A stretch of 26,482 nucleotides of DNA from an uncultured Porphyromonadaceae bacterium. GTDB taxonomy: Bacteria > Bacteroidota > Bacteroidia > Bacteroidales > Muribaculaceae. This document shows, piece by piece, positions 17,218 to 25,284 of the stretch. Position 1 is the first letter of the stretch, and each line of letters begins with the position of its first letter. Location of the stretch: assembly GCA_900547825.1 (NCBI GenBank), contig URII01000034.1, positions 1 to 26,482 on the forward strand, read 5' to 3'. The position numbers were made by a program, and so were the translations under genes. A model generated the notes under the pieces. That model was not told where the DNA came from, searched no databases, and was given only the letters and a program-made list of their open reading frames with translations.

Positions 17218-17270
17218 ACGGACTGTGATATGGTGTATTATGGTTTGGAAATTAGGTCAACGAAAATCAA

Positions 17271-17315
17271 ACCGGCTCCCGCACCTGTGCCGGAGCATAT
17301 GTGTCGGGAGCCGGT
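17271..17315 (-). terminator. glgP terminator hairpin
   Basis: Perfect 11-bp arms ACCGGCTCCCG (17271-17281) and CGGGAGCCGGT (17305-17315) enclose 23 nt. It begins 25 nt after the glgP stop. In the minus direction it is followed by TTGATTTTCGTT, a T-rich run fitting intrinsic termination. Confidence 0.75.
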
Positions 17316-17340
17316 AATGGTTTATGATGAATACAATGAA

Positions 17341-19902
17341 TTAGATCCAACGAACAAACGCGAAGTCCTGACGGTGGGGGAGCAACGGATTGACGGGATA
17401 CATACGGAATCCATAGTTGAACACACCCGGATCGCGTACTTCGTCAACAAGACGGTAGGTTATTACATTACCTTCTTCCTTGATAACATCGAACTGCTTG
17501 GTTCCCCAGAATTTCTGTTCGCCGTTTTCGATGCGGTAGATCACGCCTTCCACAGCAAGGTCGCGTCCGAGACCGTTGGTGTCAATCACTGCTTCCACAG
17601 TAACCTTTGTGCCTGTGGTGAGCTGGGTGGAGCCTTCATCGGTGCGTTTGATATCGAACACTTTGATGCCTTCCCATGCTGCTGCCACTCTCTGCTTCCA
17701 GGCTACGATGTCGCGGGCCTGTGCAAAATCGTTGGCGGCAAGTGATTTGAAACGCTTTGCCTCTTTGTTGTAGAAACGGTCGATATAATCATCGATCATG
17801 CGCTTCATTGTGAAGTGCGGAGCTATATGACCTATCGAACCCTTGATGTACTGAATCCATTTGGGAGAGTAGCCGCGTGAGTTCTTTTCGAAATAGAGAG
17901 GTATGATCTCGTTTTCGAGCATGGAGTAGATGGTGGCTGCATCAAGTTTGTCCTGCTGGCTCTGGTCGGTGTAGGTGCGCTTGTCGGTAAGGGCCCAGCC
18001 GGCTTTCTCGTCGAACCGATAACCTTCGTACCACCAGCCGTCAAGCACTGAGAAGTTCAGAACTCCGTTCATTTCGGCTTTCTCGCCTGATGTTCCGGAG
18101 GCTTCCAACGGGCGGGTGGGGGTGTTGAGCCATATATCCACACCTGACACAAGACGCTTGGCCACGATCATGTTGTAGTCCTCAAGGAAGATGATCTTGC
18201 CGAGGAACTGAGGCATGCGTGAAATTTCCATGATGCGCTTGATGAGTCCCTGACCGGCACCGTCGGCGGGATGGGCCTTGCCGGAGAATACGAACTGAAC
18301 GGGGAACTGGTCGTTGTTGACGATTTTGTCGAGGCGTTCGAGATCGGTGAAGAGCAGGTGGGCGCGTTTGTAGGTTGCGAAACGACGTGCGAAACCTATT
18401 ATGAGGGCATTGGGGTTGATTTTGTCAACGATTTTCATCACAGCCGAGGGATCGCCCTGGTTGCTGAGCCATTTGGCTTTGAAGTCGCGTTTCACGAAGT
18501 CAATGAATTTGTTTTTCATTGTCATTCGGAGATTCCAGATGTCCTCGTCGCTGACTTTGAATATGCCTTCCCATGCTTTGGGATCGCTCTGGTTTTCGAA
18601 TACCTGAGCGCCTAATTTCTCGGCATAGAATTCTTTCCATTCCGAAGCAGCCCAGGTAGGCATGTGGACGCCGTTGGTAACATATCCCACATGTGATTCC
18701 TCCCATCCGTAGCCTTTCCATATGCCGGCGAACATTTTTTTGGAAACTTCGCCGTGCAGCCAGCTAACGCCGTTGGCTTCCTGACATGTGTTGAGTGCGA
18801 ACACGCTCATGGAGAAGCGTTCGTTGGTGTTGGGGTTCTCACGGCCCATGTTCATGAGGTCATTCCATGAAATTCCGAGCTTGGCAGGGAATTCGTGCAT
18901 GTATTTGCCGAAGAGTGTTTCGTCAAAATAGTCATGACCTGCGGGTACGGGGGTATGGACGGTATAGAGCGATGATGAGCGTACGAGTTCAAGAGCCACA
19001 TTGAAGTCCACATGATCCTCCTGGATGAAATCGACGAGACGCTGGAGGTTGAGGAGTGCGGCATGGCCTTCGTTGCAGTGATATATTTCGTGACGGATGC
19101 CGAGCTTCTTGAGCATGAGCACGCCGCCTATGCCGAGCAGATATTCCTGCTTGATACGGTTTTCCCAGTCGCCACCGTAGAGCTGGTGGGTTATGGGGCG
19201 GTCGAATTCGCTGTTCATGTCGAAGTCGGTGTCCATGAGGTAGAGTTTCATGCGGCCAACATTGACGCGCCATACATGGCTGTAGATGATACGGCCGGGG
19301 AACGGCACTTCAAGTATCATGGGCTGTCCGTTGGAGTCAAGCACCTGCTCGATGGGGAGCTGGTTGAAGTTCTGGGGCTCGTAGTTGGCTATCTGCTGGC
19401 CGTCGACGCTGAGCGATTGGGTGAAATATCCGTAACGGTAGAGGAAGCCTACGGCGGTCATGTCGACACAACTGTCGGATGCTTCCTTGATATAGTCGCC
19501 GGCGAGCACACCGAGACCTCCGGAGTAGATCTTGAGGCAGTTGCAGAGTCCATACTCCATGGAGAAATATGAAACCGAAGGAATATCCTTGCGCATCGGT
19601 TTCTTGATATAGTCTTTGAATTCTTTGTAGACTTTGGCGATGCGGTTCATGAGCTCTTCGTTGGCTATCACCTCGTTGAGACGTTCGGAAGTGAGCTGCT
19701 GAAGGAGCATTACGGGGTTTTCGCCGGTTGAGCGCCACAGATCGCGGTTCAGGTCACGGAAGAGGGCTTTTGCGTCGCTGTTCCATGCCCACCATAGGTT
19801 TTTGGCGATCTCTTCAAGGGGTTTGAGCTTTGAAGGAAGATCAGATTTAACTGTCACTTCGCGCCAAACGGGTCCGTTGGAGTTGCTTACGGGAAGTTTC
19901 AT
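17341..19902 (-). CDS. glgP: Alpha-glucan phosphorylase (GT35, DUF3417-containing short type)
   Basis: An 853-residue cytosolic enzyme releasing glucose-1-phosphate from alpha-1,4-glucan (glycogen) with phosphate. The N-terminal DUF3417-like domain is seen in 'LKPLEEIAKNLWWAWN' (27-41). The phosphorylase body contains 'SYFSMEYGL' (111-119), 'HCNEGHAALL', 'GYVTNGVHMPTW' and 'GFARRFATYKRA'. The pyridoxal-phosphate lysine is Lys608 in 'EASGTSGEKAEMNG'. The family usually has Met where Glu607 stands, a mild difference. This type lacks the regulatory regions of animal or maltodextrin phosphorylases. It follows the GT3 synthase after 69 nt on the same strand, so synthesis and breakdown of glycogen are encoded together. 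A terminator follows. No Shine-Dalgarno is present; the start is preceded by an A/T-rich stretch as usual in Bacteroidetes. Confidence 0.95.
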   Translation of the reverse strand: MKLPVSNSNGPVWREVTVKSDLPSKLKPLEEIAKNLWWAWNSDAKALFRDLNRDLWRSTGENPVMLLQQLTSERLNEVIANEELMNRIAKVYKEFKDYIKKPMRKDIPSVSYFSMEYGLCNCLKIYSGGLGVLAGDYIKEASDSCVDMTAVGFLYRYGYFTQSLSVDGQQIANYEPQNFNQLPIEQVLDSNGQPMILEVPFPGRIIYSHVWRVNVGRMKLYLMDTDFDMNSEFDRPITHQLYGGDWENRIKQEYLLGIGGVLMLKKLGIRHEIYHCNEGHAALLNLQRLVDFIQEDHVDFNVALELVRSSSLYTVHTPVPAGHDYFDETLFGKYMHEFPAKLGISWNDLMNMGRENPNTNERFSMSVFALNTCQEANGVSWLHGEVSKKMFAGIWKGYGWEESHVGYVTNGVHMPTWAASEWKEFYAEKLGAQVFENQSDPKAWEGIFKVSDEDIWNLRMTMKNKFIDFVKRDFKAKWLSNQGDPSAVMKIVDKINPNALIIGFARRFATYKRAHLLFTDLERLDKIVNNDQFPVQFVFSGKAHPADGAGQGLIKRIMEISRMPQFLGKIIFLEDYNMIVAKRLVSGVDIWLNTPTRPLEASGTSGEKAEMNGVLNFSVLDGWWYEGYRFDEKAGWALTDKRTYTDQSQQDKLDAATIYSMLENEIIPLYFEKNSRGYSPKWIQYIKGSIGHIAPHFTMKRMIDDYIDRFYNKEAKRFKSLAANDFAQARDIVAWKQRVAAAWEGIKVFDIKRTDEGSTQLTTGTKVTVEAVIDTNGLGRDLAVEGVIYRIENGEQKFWGTKQFDVIKEEGNVITYRLVDEVRDPGVFNYGFRMYPVNPLLPHRQDFAFVRWI

Positions 19903-19971
19903 AAAATTAGATTGTTTTCTTATTTAATGAATAATTTGTTTTTGAATGAGAGATTTATGCTGAAGCACAGC

Positions 19972-21624
19972 TCAGAGGGTCCGTGAACGGACTTTGTCCA
20001 ATGCTATGCTGTAGGCATCGATGTAGTAAGTTATGAAATATTGCCATGCGGCTTTTTCGGCCGTGGCCATAGAAGCTTTGCTTATGCGTGATTTCAGGGT
20101 GGTGTCGGCTGAGACAAGTGTCTCCACTTTTCCGGCGAGCGACTCCACGGCTTCGCGGTAATTGCTGTCGGTGCGGTTTACAATCTCGACTCCGCTTATG
20201 TTGAATGATGGTTCTGATTCCATCATTATCCATTGTCCGAATCCGGAGAGGTTGGTTGTGACGGTAGGCACTCCGAATGCAACGCTTTCCAATGGTGTGT
20301 AACCCCAAGGTTCGTAATAGGAGGGGAACAGGGTGGCGTCAAGGCCGGCAAGCAGCTGGTAGTAGGTTTTGCCGAGTATGCCGTCGGAACCGTCAAGAAG
20401 ACAGGGGACGAAAATCAGAGAAACCTTTGAGGATGCAGTGTTACCGAAGTTCTCACGGTGTATATGACCGAGGATTTTGTCTTCGCCGGGATTGTTCAGA
20501 ATATGTGTGATGACCGGATCGTCAAGACGTGATTTCCTTTTCCGGGCCAACGCTGCGGTAAGGTCGGTGCGCGGTTCTTTTACCCAGGAGGGTACGAGAA
20601 CAAGCGCGAGGATTCTGCGTGACGGCTGTTTGCTGTCAAGAACACGCACTGTGTCGATAAACATATCCAGACCTTTGTTGCGGTATTCAGGGCGTCCGGA
20701 GGTGGCGACGATAAATGTGTCGTCGGGGTATCTGATGCCTGTGAGCGACGAAGCCATGTTAAGCAGGACTTCACGGGCTTCTTTGCGTGCTTCCTCAAAT
20801 TTTGCCTTGGCGGGCACAAACCCTTTCTCAAATCCGTTGGGGGTGACCACTGCAGGCCGGAGTTCGAGCAACTGCTCGCATTCCACTGCCGTAAGCTCGC
20901 TTACTGTGGTGAAACAATCGGCCTGATGAGCTGCGGTTTTTTCAAGCGAATGCTTCGACTCCATATTGAGTTCCCGGGCCATCTGGTCGCCGTTATAGCC
21001 TTTGAAGTAGTCGTAGAGGGGCTTCCCGTTGCTGCATATGCTCCGTCCTATGCTTGTGGCGTGGGTTGTGAACACAGTTCCTACGTAAGGCAATGATGCC
21101 TTTACTTCCAGCAGGGCCATTCCGGTGGTCCATTCGTCGAAGTGGGCTATGACTTTCTTGTTCTCCAGGCCCAGAAATACACAAAGACTTTTAATGGTTT
21201 CGGCTGCTCCGCGTGAAAAGGCGCAGGCCTCGTCATAGTCGCCATAGGCATGAAGTGAGTCCACTCCGTAGCGTTCCCACATGGCTGCATAGAATTCATC
21301 TTTTACGGCATAGAGCGAATCGAATTTCACGAGAACGGCAAGCGGACGTCCGGGCACTTCCCAACGGCCTGTCCTTACTTTCACACCATAGGGGAGAACA
21401 GCATTCTTACTCCATTGGCTAAGCGGTGTGGAGCACTCTTTAAAGTAGGGTGAAGGGTTCTGATCGGTCCATACGTCCGGCCCGATAAAAACCGTTTTGT
21501 CCTTGTAGAGCTTCTGCAAGGTCTTGGCTTTGGTGGAAAGCACAGTGTAAATCCCACCGACTTTATTACAAACCTCCCAACTCGTTTCAAAAAGCAGGTC
21601 TAAATCTACCTTAGATTTTTCCAT
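19972..21624 (-). CDS. Glycogen synthase, eukaryote-like GT3 family
   Basis: A 550-residue glycosyltransferase that should extend alpha-1,4-glucan chains, by family from UDP-glucose. GT3 landmarks are 'FETSWEVCNKVGGIYTVLSTKA' (split here: 'FETSWEVCNK' at 12-21, then 'VGGIYTVLSTKA'), 'HFDEWTTG' (161-168, many relatives have His-Glu-Trp after a second His), 'SGRPEYRNKGLD' (309-320), and 'YYEPWGYTPLESVAFG' (436-451), followed by 'PTVTTNLSGFG'. The last holds the two conserved glutamates of the GT-B donor site (Glu438, Glu446). It resembles animal and fungal glycogen synthase more than the bacterial GT5 GlgA. It is first in a unit with glgP. A promoter match lies 18-50 nt upstream. Confidence 0.9.
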   Translation of the reverse strand: MEKSKVDLDLLFETSWEVCNKVGGIYTVLSTKAKTLQKLYKDKTVFIGPDVWTDQNPSPYFKECSTPLSQWSKNAVLPYGVKVRTGRWEVPGRPLAVLVKFDSLYAVKDEFYAAMWERYGVDSLHAYGDYDEACAFSRGAAETIKSLCVFLGLENKKVIAHFDEWTTGMALLEVKASLPYVGTVFTTHATSIGRSICSNGKPLYDYFKGYNGDQMARELNMESKHSLEKTAAHQADCFTTVSELTAVECEQLLELRPAVVTPNGFEKGFVPAKAKFEEARKEAREVLLNMASSLTGIRYPDDTFIVATSGRPEYRNKGLDMFIDTVRVLDSKQPSRRILALVLVPSWVKEPRTDLTAALARKRKSRLDDPVITHILNNPGEDKILGHIHRENFGNTASSKVSLIFVPCLLDGSDGILGKTYYQLLAGLDATLFPSYYEPWGYTPLESVAFGVPTVTTNLSGFGQWIMMESEPSFNISGVEIVNRTDSNYREAVESLAGKVETLVSADTTLKSRISKASMATAEKAAWQYFITYYIDAYSIALDKVRSRTL

Positions 21625-21645
21625 AGAGAAATGTTAATGCGGGTG

Positions 21646-21675
21646 CAAAGGTAACAATTATTTTTTATACCTCAA
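21646..21675 (-). promoter_or_regulatory. Promoter of the glycogen synthase-glgP unit
   Basis: On the minus strand TTG (21675-21673), 19 nt, then TACCTTTG (21653-21646), matching the Bacteroidetes pattern. The predicted start is about 15-20 nt before the ATG at 21624, so the leader is short. Confidence 0.6.
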
Positions 21676-21748
21676 TAAGTTGGCTTCTATATTTTTACAA
21701 AAAATATATCTAAGGATATTGGCGGGACATGGTGAGGAGAAAATATGT

Positions 21749-21784
21749 CAGAGGGCCTGTCCGGCAATGCTGGCAGGCCCTCTG
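21749..21784 (-). terminator. glyA operon terminator hairpin
   Basis: CAGAGGGCCTG (21749-21759) and CAGGCCCTCTG (21774-21784) pair perfectly over 11 bp around 14 nt. It lies 35 nt past the glyA stop. In the minus direction it is followed by ACATATTTTCTCC, T-rich. The arms are identical in core to those at 7831-7865. Confidence 0.75.
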
Positions 21785-21819
21785 TAGATAAGTTTATACG
21801 GTGTTCGCCGTGGGTCAGA

Positions 21820-23100
21820 TCAATATGCGAAAATGGGATAATTTTCCATCATGGCATTGACCTTGGCCCGAACTTCAGCGTGGATTTCGGGATTTTCGGG
21901 CGATGACAATACGGTGTCGATCATGTCGGCTATTTCTTCCATTTTGTCTTCTTTCACGCCACGGGTGGTTATGGCGGCGGTTCCGAGACGTATACCGGAG
22001 GTCTGGAACGGTGAGCGGCTGTCGAACGGCACCATGTTCTTGTTGGCGGTTATATCCGCGTCCACAAGAATGCGTTCGGCTACCTTGCCGGTAAGATCGG
22101 GGAATTTAGTGCGCAGGTCCACCAGCATGCAGTGATTGTCGGTGCCTCCGGATATTATGTGATAACCGCGTTTCACAAGTGCTTCGGCCAAAGCTGCGGC
22201 GTTTTTCTTAACCTGTTTCTGATACTCTTTGTATTCAGGACGCAGAGCTTCGCCGAAAGCCACTGCCTTTGCGGCTATGACATGTTCGAGCGGACCGCCC
22301 TGAACACCGGGGAATACGGCTGAGTCGATCAGAGAAGACATCATACGGATGACACCCTTGGGTGTTTTTTTACCCCAGGGATTTTCAAAGTCCTTGCCTA
22401 TGAGGATAATGCCTCCACGCGGGCCGCGCAATGTCTTGTGGGTGGTCGATGTAACTATATGTGCATGTTTTACCGGATTTTCAAGAAGTCCGGCGGCTAT
22501 AAGTCCGGCAGGGTGAGCCATATCCACCATGAGGATAGCCCCGATCTCGTCGGCAAGACGCCTCATGCGGGCATAATCCCATTCGCGGGAGTACGCGCTT
22601 GCTCCGCCAATTATCAGTTTGGGACGTTCACGGCGGGCTACTTCCTCCATCTGGTCATAGTCTATGAGGCCTGTTTTTTCATCAACATTGTATTCAAGGG
22701 CCTGGAACATGAGTCCGGAGAAGTTGACAGGGCTACCGTGTGACAGGTGTCCGCCATGGGCGAGATTGAGTCCGAGGAATTTGTCGCCCGGTTTAAGGAC
22801 TGTCATGAACACAGCCATGTTGGCCTGTGCGCCGGAGTGGGGCTGTACGTTGGCGTATTCAGCGCCAAAGAGTTTCTTTACACGGTCAATGGCGAGCTGT
22901 TCGGCCTCGTCCACAACCTGGCATCCTCCATAATATCTGTGGCCCGGATAGCCTTCGGCATATTTGTTAGTCAGGCATGACCCCATGGCTTCCATGACTT
23001 CGTCGCTGACGAAGTTTTCGGAGGCGATAAGTTCTATGCCTTTTTTCTGACGCTGGCTTTCGCGTCGGATAATGTCAAAAATTTCGGTGTCTCTTTCCAT
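21820..23100 (-). CDS. glyA: Serine hydroxymethyltransferase
   Basis: A 426-residue pyridoxal-phosphate enzyme interconverting serine plus tetrahydrofolate with glycine plus 5,10-methylene-tetrahydrofolate, the main source of one-carbon units. The frame is open up to 23226, but I choose the ATG at 23100 ('MERDTEIFDIIRRE') because the added 42 residues are unlike the family and would overlap the preceding gene. Visible motifs are 'GIELIASENFVS' (21-32), 'NKYAEGYPGHRYYGG' (45-59), 'VDMAHPAGLIAAG' (192-204), and the cofactor lysine Lys222 in 'TSTTHKTLRGPRGG'. It is last in the pyrB-pyrI-flavin reductase-glyA unit, 58 nt after the previous stop, and is followed by a terminator. Confidence 0.96.
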   Translation of the reverse strand: MERDTEIFDIIRRESQRQKKGIELIASENFVSDEVMEAMGSCLTNKYAEGYPGHRYYGGCQVVDEAEQLAIDRVKKLFGAEYANVQPHSGAQANMAVFMTVLKPGDKFLGLNLAHGGHLSHGSPVNFSGLMFQALEYNVDEKTGLIDYDQMEEVARRERPKLIIGGASAYSREWDYARMRRLADEIGAILMVDMAHPAGLIAAGLLENPVKHAHIVTSTTHKTLRGPRGGIILIGKDFENPWGKKTPKGVIRMMSSLIDSAVFPGVQGGPLEHVIAAKAVAFGEALRPEYKEYQKQVKKNAAALAEALVKRGYHIISGGTDNHCMLVDLRTKFPDLTGKVAERILVDADITANKNMVPFDSRSPFQTSGIRLGTAAITTRGVKEDKMEEIADMIDTVLSSPENPEIHAEVRAKVNAMMENYPIFAY

Positions 23101-23158
23101 TGCTGGTAGCTTTAACGGGTTAGTAAAAGATAGCTGTTTGTTAATTTGTATCTGAATT

Positions 23159-23722
23159 TTATTTTTTCTTTTGCACGCTGAATCCGAATTTCCCGAGTTT
23201 TTCGCCGGTAGAGTAGTAGCCTCCATGGATATAGCTTATGAGATCGGCTGCTGCGAGGTCGAATTGACCTGATTCAGGATCTATCAGTGATTCGTCGGCC
23301 CGGAGATTTAGTATGTCGGCAACAAACATGTCATGACTGCCGAGATGCACTATCTCCTTTACGCGGCATTCTATGGACAGGGGTGATTCGGCCACAGAGG
23401 GGCAGCTCACTTTCACTCCGGGTTCCGGAGTGAGTCCGGTTTCTTTCCATTTGTCGTAGTCCTTCCCGGACCGCACGCCTATCCAGTCGGTGGCCACAGC
23501 CATCGAGGCTGTAGTGAGATTGATGGTAAACTCCATGTTTTCCTTAATTATAGGATAAGAGTGACGTTCGGGACGCACGGAGATATAGCACATTGCCGGA
23601 TTGGTGCATAATATGCCTGTCCATGCCACGGTGAGGAGATTGCTGTGGTCAGGTGTGCCGCAGCTCACTATTGCCGCCGGGAGCGGGTATATCATTGTGC
23701 CCGGTTTCCAATCTGTTTTCAT
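23159..23722 (-). CDS. Flavin reductase family protein (FMN-binding split barrel)
   Basis: A 187-residue protein of the flavin reductase/DIM6-NTAB type, which binds FMN and commonly reduces it with NAD(P)H; the partner enzyme here is unknown. Family features are the opening 'YPLPAAIVSCG', 'NLLTVAWTGILCTNPAMCYISVRPERHSY', 'FTINLT', and the later 'VKEIVHLGSHDMFVADIL'. I choose the ATG at 23722 ('MKTDWKPGTM') over one 48 nt upstream because it gives an ATGA overlap with the pyrI stop (23719-23722), the signature of translational coupling. It lies between pyrI and glyA, an arrangement I recall in other Bacteroidales, though a link to pyrimidine or folate metabolism is not shown by the sequence. 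Confidence 0.88.
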   Translation of the reverse strand: MKTDWKPGTMIYPLPAAIVSCGTPDHSNLLTVAWTGILCTNPAMCYISVRPERHSYPIIKENMEFTINLTTASMAVATDWIGVRSGKDYDKWKETGLTPEPGVKVSCPSVAESPLSIECRVKEIVHLGSHDMFVADILNLRADESLIDPESGQFDLAAADLISYIHGGYYSTGEKLGKFGFSVQKKK

Positions 23723-24183
23723 AGGGTAACGGCCTCCGAGCTGTCGATGACATGATTGCAGTAATGGCACTTGAGCTTTACATTGTCGCGGTCAACGACT
23801 TCGAATATTGTGCTCATGGGCTCGTTGTTGGTAATACATTTGGGATTGGCGCATCTGACTATATCTGTCAGTGTGTCGGGGAGGGTTACCGGCCTTTTTT
23901 CCACCACTTCATAGTCCCTGATTATATTGACTTTGGCGTTGGGGGCTATGATGGCTATACGGTTGAGCGTGGCTTCCGGGAAGAAAGTATCGGCTACTTT
24001 TATAATGCCCTTTCTTTCAATACGCTTACTGTCAAGGTTGTTGCCTATGGTAAGCTGGGTTCCAAGAGTCTCAAGCCCAAGTATTTTCACGGCTTTGAAC
24101 AGCGATGCGGCCGGGATATGATCTATTACCGTTCCGTTTTTCAGTGCGGCTACGGCAAGTGAGGTTTTACTTTCTTTAGTCAT
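23719..24183 (-). CDS. pyrI: Aspartate carbamoyltransferase regulatory subunit
   Basis: A 154-residue subunit that binds nucleotide effectors and, through zinc, docks onto the catalytic trimers of PyrB. The N-terminal effector domain includes 'NGTVIDHIPA' (16-25) and 'LTIGNNLDSKRIERKGIIKV'. The C-terminal zinc domain has the four cysteines Cys111, Cys116 ('CANPKC'), Cys139 and Cys142 ('CHYC'). Length is close to the E. coli protein. It starts 14 nt after the pyrB stop, and its TGA overlaps the ATG of the flavin reductase gene. The holoenzyme should therefore be allosterically controlled by nucleotides, by analogy with the E. coli ATCase. Confidence 0.96.
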   Translation of the reverse strand: MTKESKTSLAVAALKNGTVIDHIPAASLFKAVKILGLETLGTQLTIGNNLDSKRIERKGIIKVADTFFPEATLNRIAIIAPNAKVNIIRDYEVVEKRPVTLPDTLTDIVRCANPKCITNNEPMSTIFEVVDRDNVKLKCHYCNHVIDSSEAVTL

Positions 24184-24197
24184 GGATGATGAAAATG

Positions 24198-25124
24198 TTA
24201 AGCTAATGATCTGACGTCAATGCCGAGGGCGCGGCATATTATGGCCTGACGGGCATAAAGTCCGTTGCGGGCCTGGTCAAAGTAATAGGCTTTGGGATTG
24301 TCGTCGACATCCTGATTTATCTCATTGACCCTGGGGAGGGGATGCAGAATGCGGAGATTGGGCCGCGAGCCGTCAAGCATGGAGTTGTGAAGGGAATAAA
24401 GATCCTTGACCCGTTCGTATTCCATTATGTCGGTGAACCGTTCGCGTTGCACTCTGGTCATATATATTATGTCGGAATTATTGATCACTTCAGGTGAGAA
24501 TTCCGAATGTTCGGTATATTTGATGCCATTGGCGTCGAGGAACCGCAGATACTCGTCGGGCATTTTTAGCTCTTTGCACGAAACGAACCGGAATGTGGGA
24601 TTGAAATACCTCATGGCCATGAGCAGAGAGTGTACGGTACGTCCGTATTTCAGGTCGCCCACCATCGTTATCTCAAGGTTTTCCAATGTGCCTTGGGTCT
24701 TGAAGATGGAGTATAGGTCGAGCATTGTTTGCGAAGGATGCTGGTTGGCTCCGTCGCCGGCATTGATCACAGGCACATCGGTTACTTCAACAGCATATTG
24801 TGCAGCCCCTTCAAGATAGTGGCGCATAACTATAAGATCCACATAGTTGCTCACCATCTTTATGGTGTCCTTGAGGGTTTCTCCTTTGCTGGTGCTTGTG
24901 GTTCCCGCATCAGAAAACCCTATTACGCGTCCGCCGAGGCGGTTTACAGCTGTTTCGAAGCTCAGGCGGGTGCGGGTGGATGGTTCGAAAAACAGGGTGG
25001 CCACTACTTTGCCGTCAAGCACTTTGTGGTTGGGATGCTCTTCAAAGAACTGCGCGGATTTCAGCAAGTCCAGAATCTCGTTGCGCGAGATGTCGGAGAT
25101 GGATACTAAACTTTTAGAGTTCAT
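24198..25124 (-). CDS. pyrB: Aspartate carbamoyltransferase catalytic subunit
   Basis: A 308-residue enzyme joining carbamoyl phosphate and aspartate to N-carbamoyl-aspartate, the committed step of pyrimidine synthesis. I choose the ATG at 25124 ('MNSKSLVSISDISRN') over one 42 nt upstream, because the length and N-terminus then match the family and the upstream ATG falls in a leader hairpin. Active-site motifs are 'FFEPSTRTRLSFE' (45-57), the loop lysine in 'TSKGETLKDT' (Lys80), and 'HPLPRVNEI' near the C-terminus. It is first in the unit with pyrI, flavin reductase and glyA. Its promoter (25183-25215) interleaves with the divergent promoter of the ABC-F gene. Confidence 0.96.
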   Translation of the reverse strand: MNSKSLVSISDISRNEILDLLKSAQFFEEHPNHKVLDGKVVATLFFEPSTRTRLSFETAVNRLGGRVIGFSDAGTTSTSKGETLKDTIKMVSNYVDLIVMRHYLEGAAQYAVEVTDVPVINAGDGANQHPSQTMLDLYSIFKTQGTLENLEITMVGDLKYGRTVHSLLMAMRYFNPTFRFVSCKELKMPDEYLRFLDANGIKYTEHSEFSPEVINNSDIIYMTRVQRERFTDIMEYERVKDLYSLHNSMLDGSRPNLRILHPLPRVNEINQDVDDNPKAYYFDQARNGLYARQAIICRALGIDVRSLA

Positions 25125-25147
25125 ATTGTGATGTTGGATATGATGAA

Positions 25148-25166
25148 ATGGCCTGATAAAGGCCAT
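25148..25166 (-). promoter_or_regulatory. Small hairpin in the pyrB leader
   Basis: ATGGCC (25148-25153) and GGCCAT (25161-25166) pair over 6 bp around 7 nt, in the predicted pyrB leader. On the RNA it would enclose an in-frame upstream AUG (25166). No T-run follows, so it is not an attenuator terminator; any role is speculative. Confidence 0.3.
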
Positions 25167-25182
25167 GGTTCCGTTCAGTTCA

Positions 25183-25215
25183 CAAAGTTAATAAATGTTT
25201 TGTAAGTAGGGCAAA
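25183..25215 (-). promoter_or_regulatory. pyrB operon promoter
   Basis: On the minus strand TTTG (25215-25212), 21 nt, then TAACTTTG (25190-25183). Predicted leader is about 50 nt to the ATG at 25124. Its -33 element lies between the -33 and -7 elements of the divergent ABC-F promoter. Confidence 0.6.
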
Positions 25216-25229
25216 TTTTTCTAATTTTG
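25199..25229 (+). promoter_or_regulatory. Promoter of the ABC-F gene
   Basis: TTTG (25199-25202), 19 nt, then TAATTTTG (25222-25229), an exact consensus match on the plus strand. The predicted leader is about 50 nt to the ATG at 25285. Confidence 0.65.
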
Positions 25230-25284
25230 CAGCCGAAAAAATTAGAAGGAGTTATTGCCTTCATAACATTTCAAGTTCCATATA

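Noticed and set aside
19012..19572. 186-codon plus-strand open frame
   Set aside because: Fully antisense to glgP, with composition reflecting the complementary strand of a conserved enzyme gene.
23101..23226. N-terminal extension of glyA in the longer open frame
   Set aside because: The extra 42 residues are Lys/Asn/Ser-rich, unlike the family, and overlap the flavin reductase gene; the ATG at 23100 gives a normal N-terminus.
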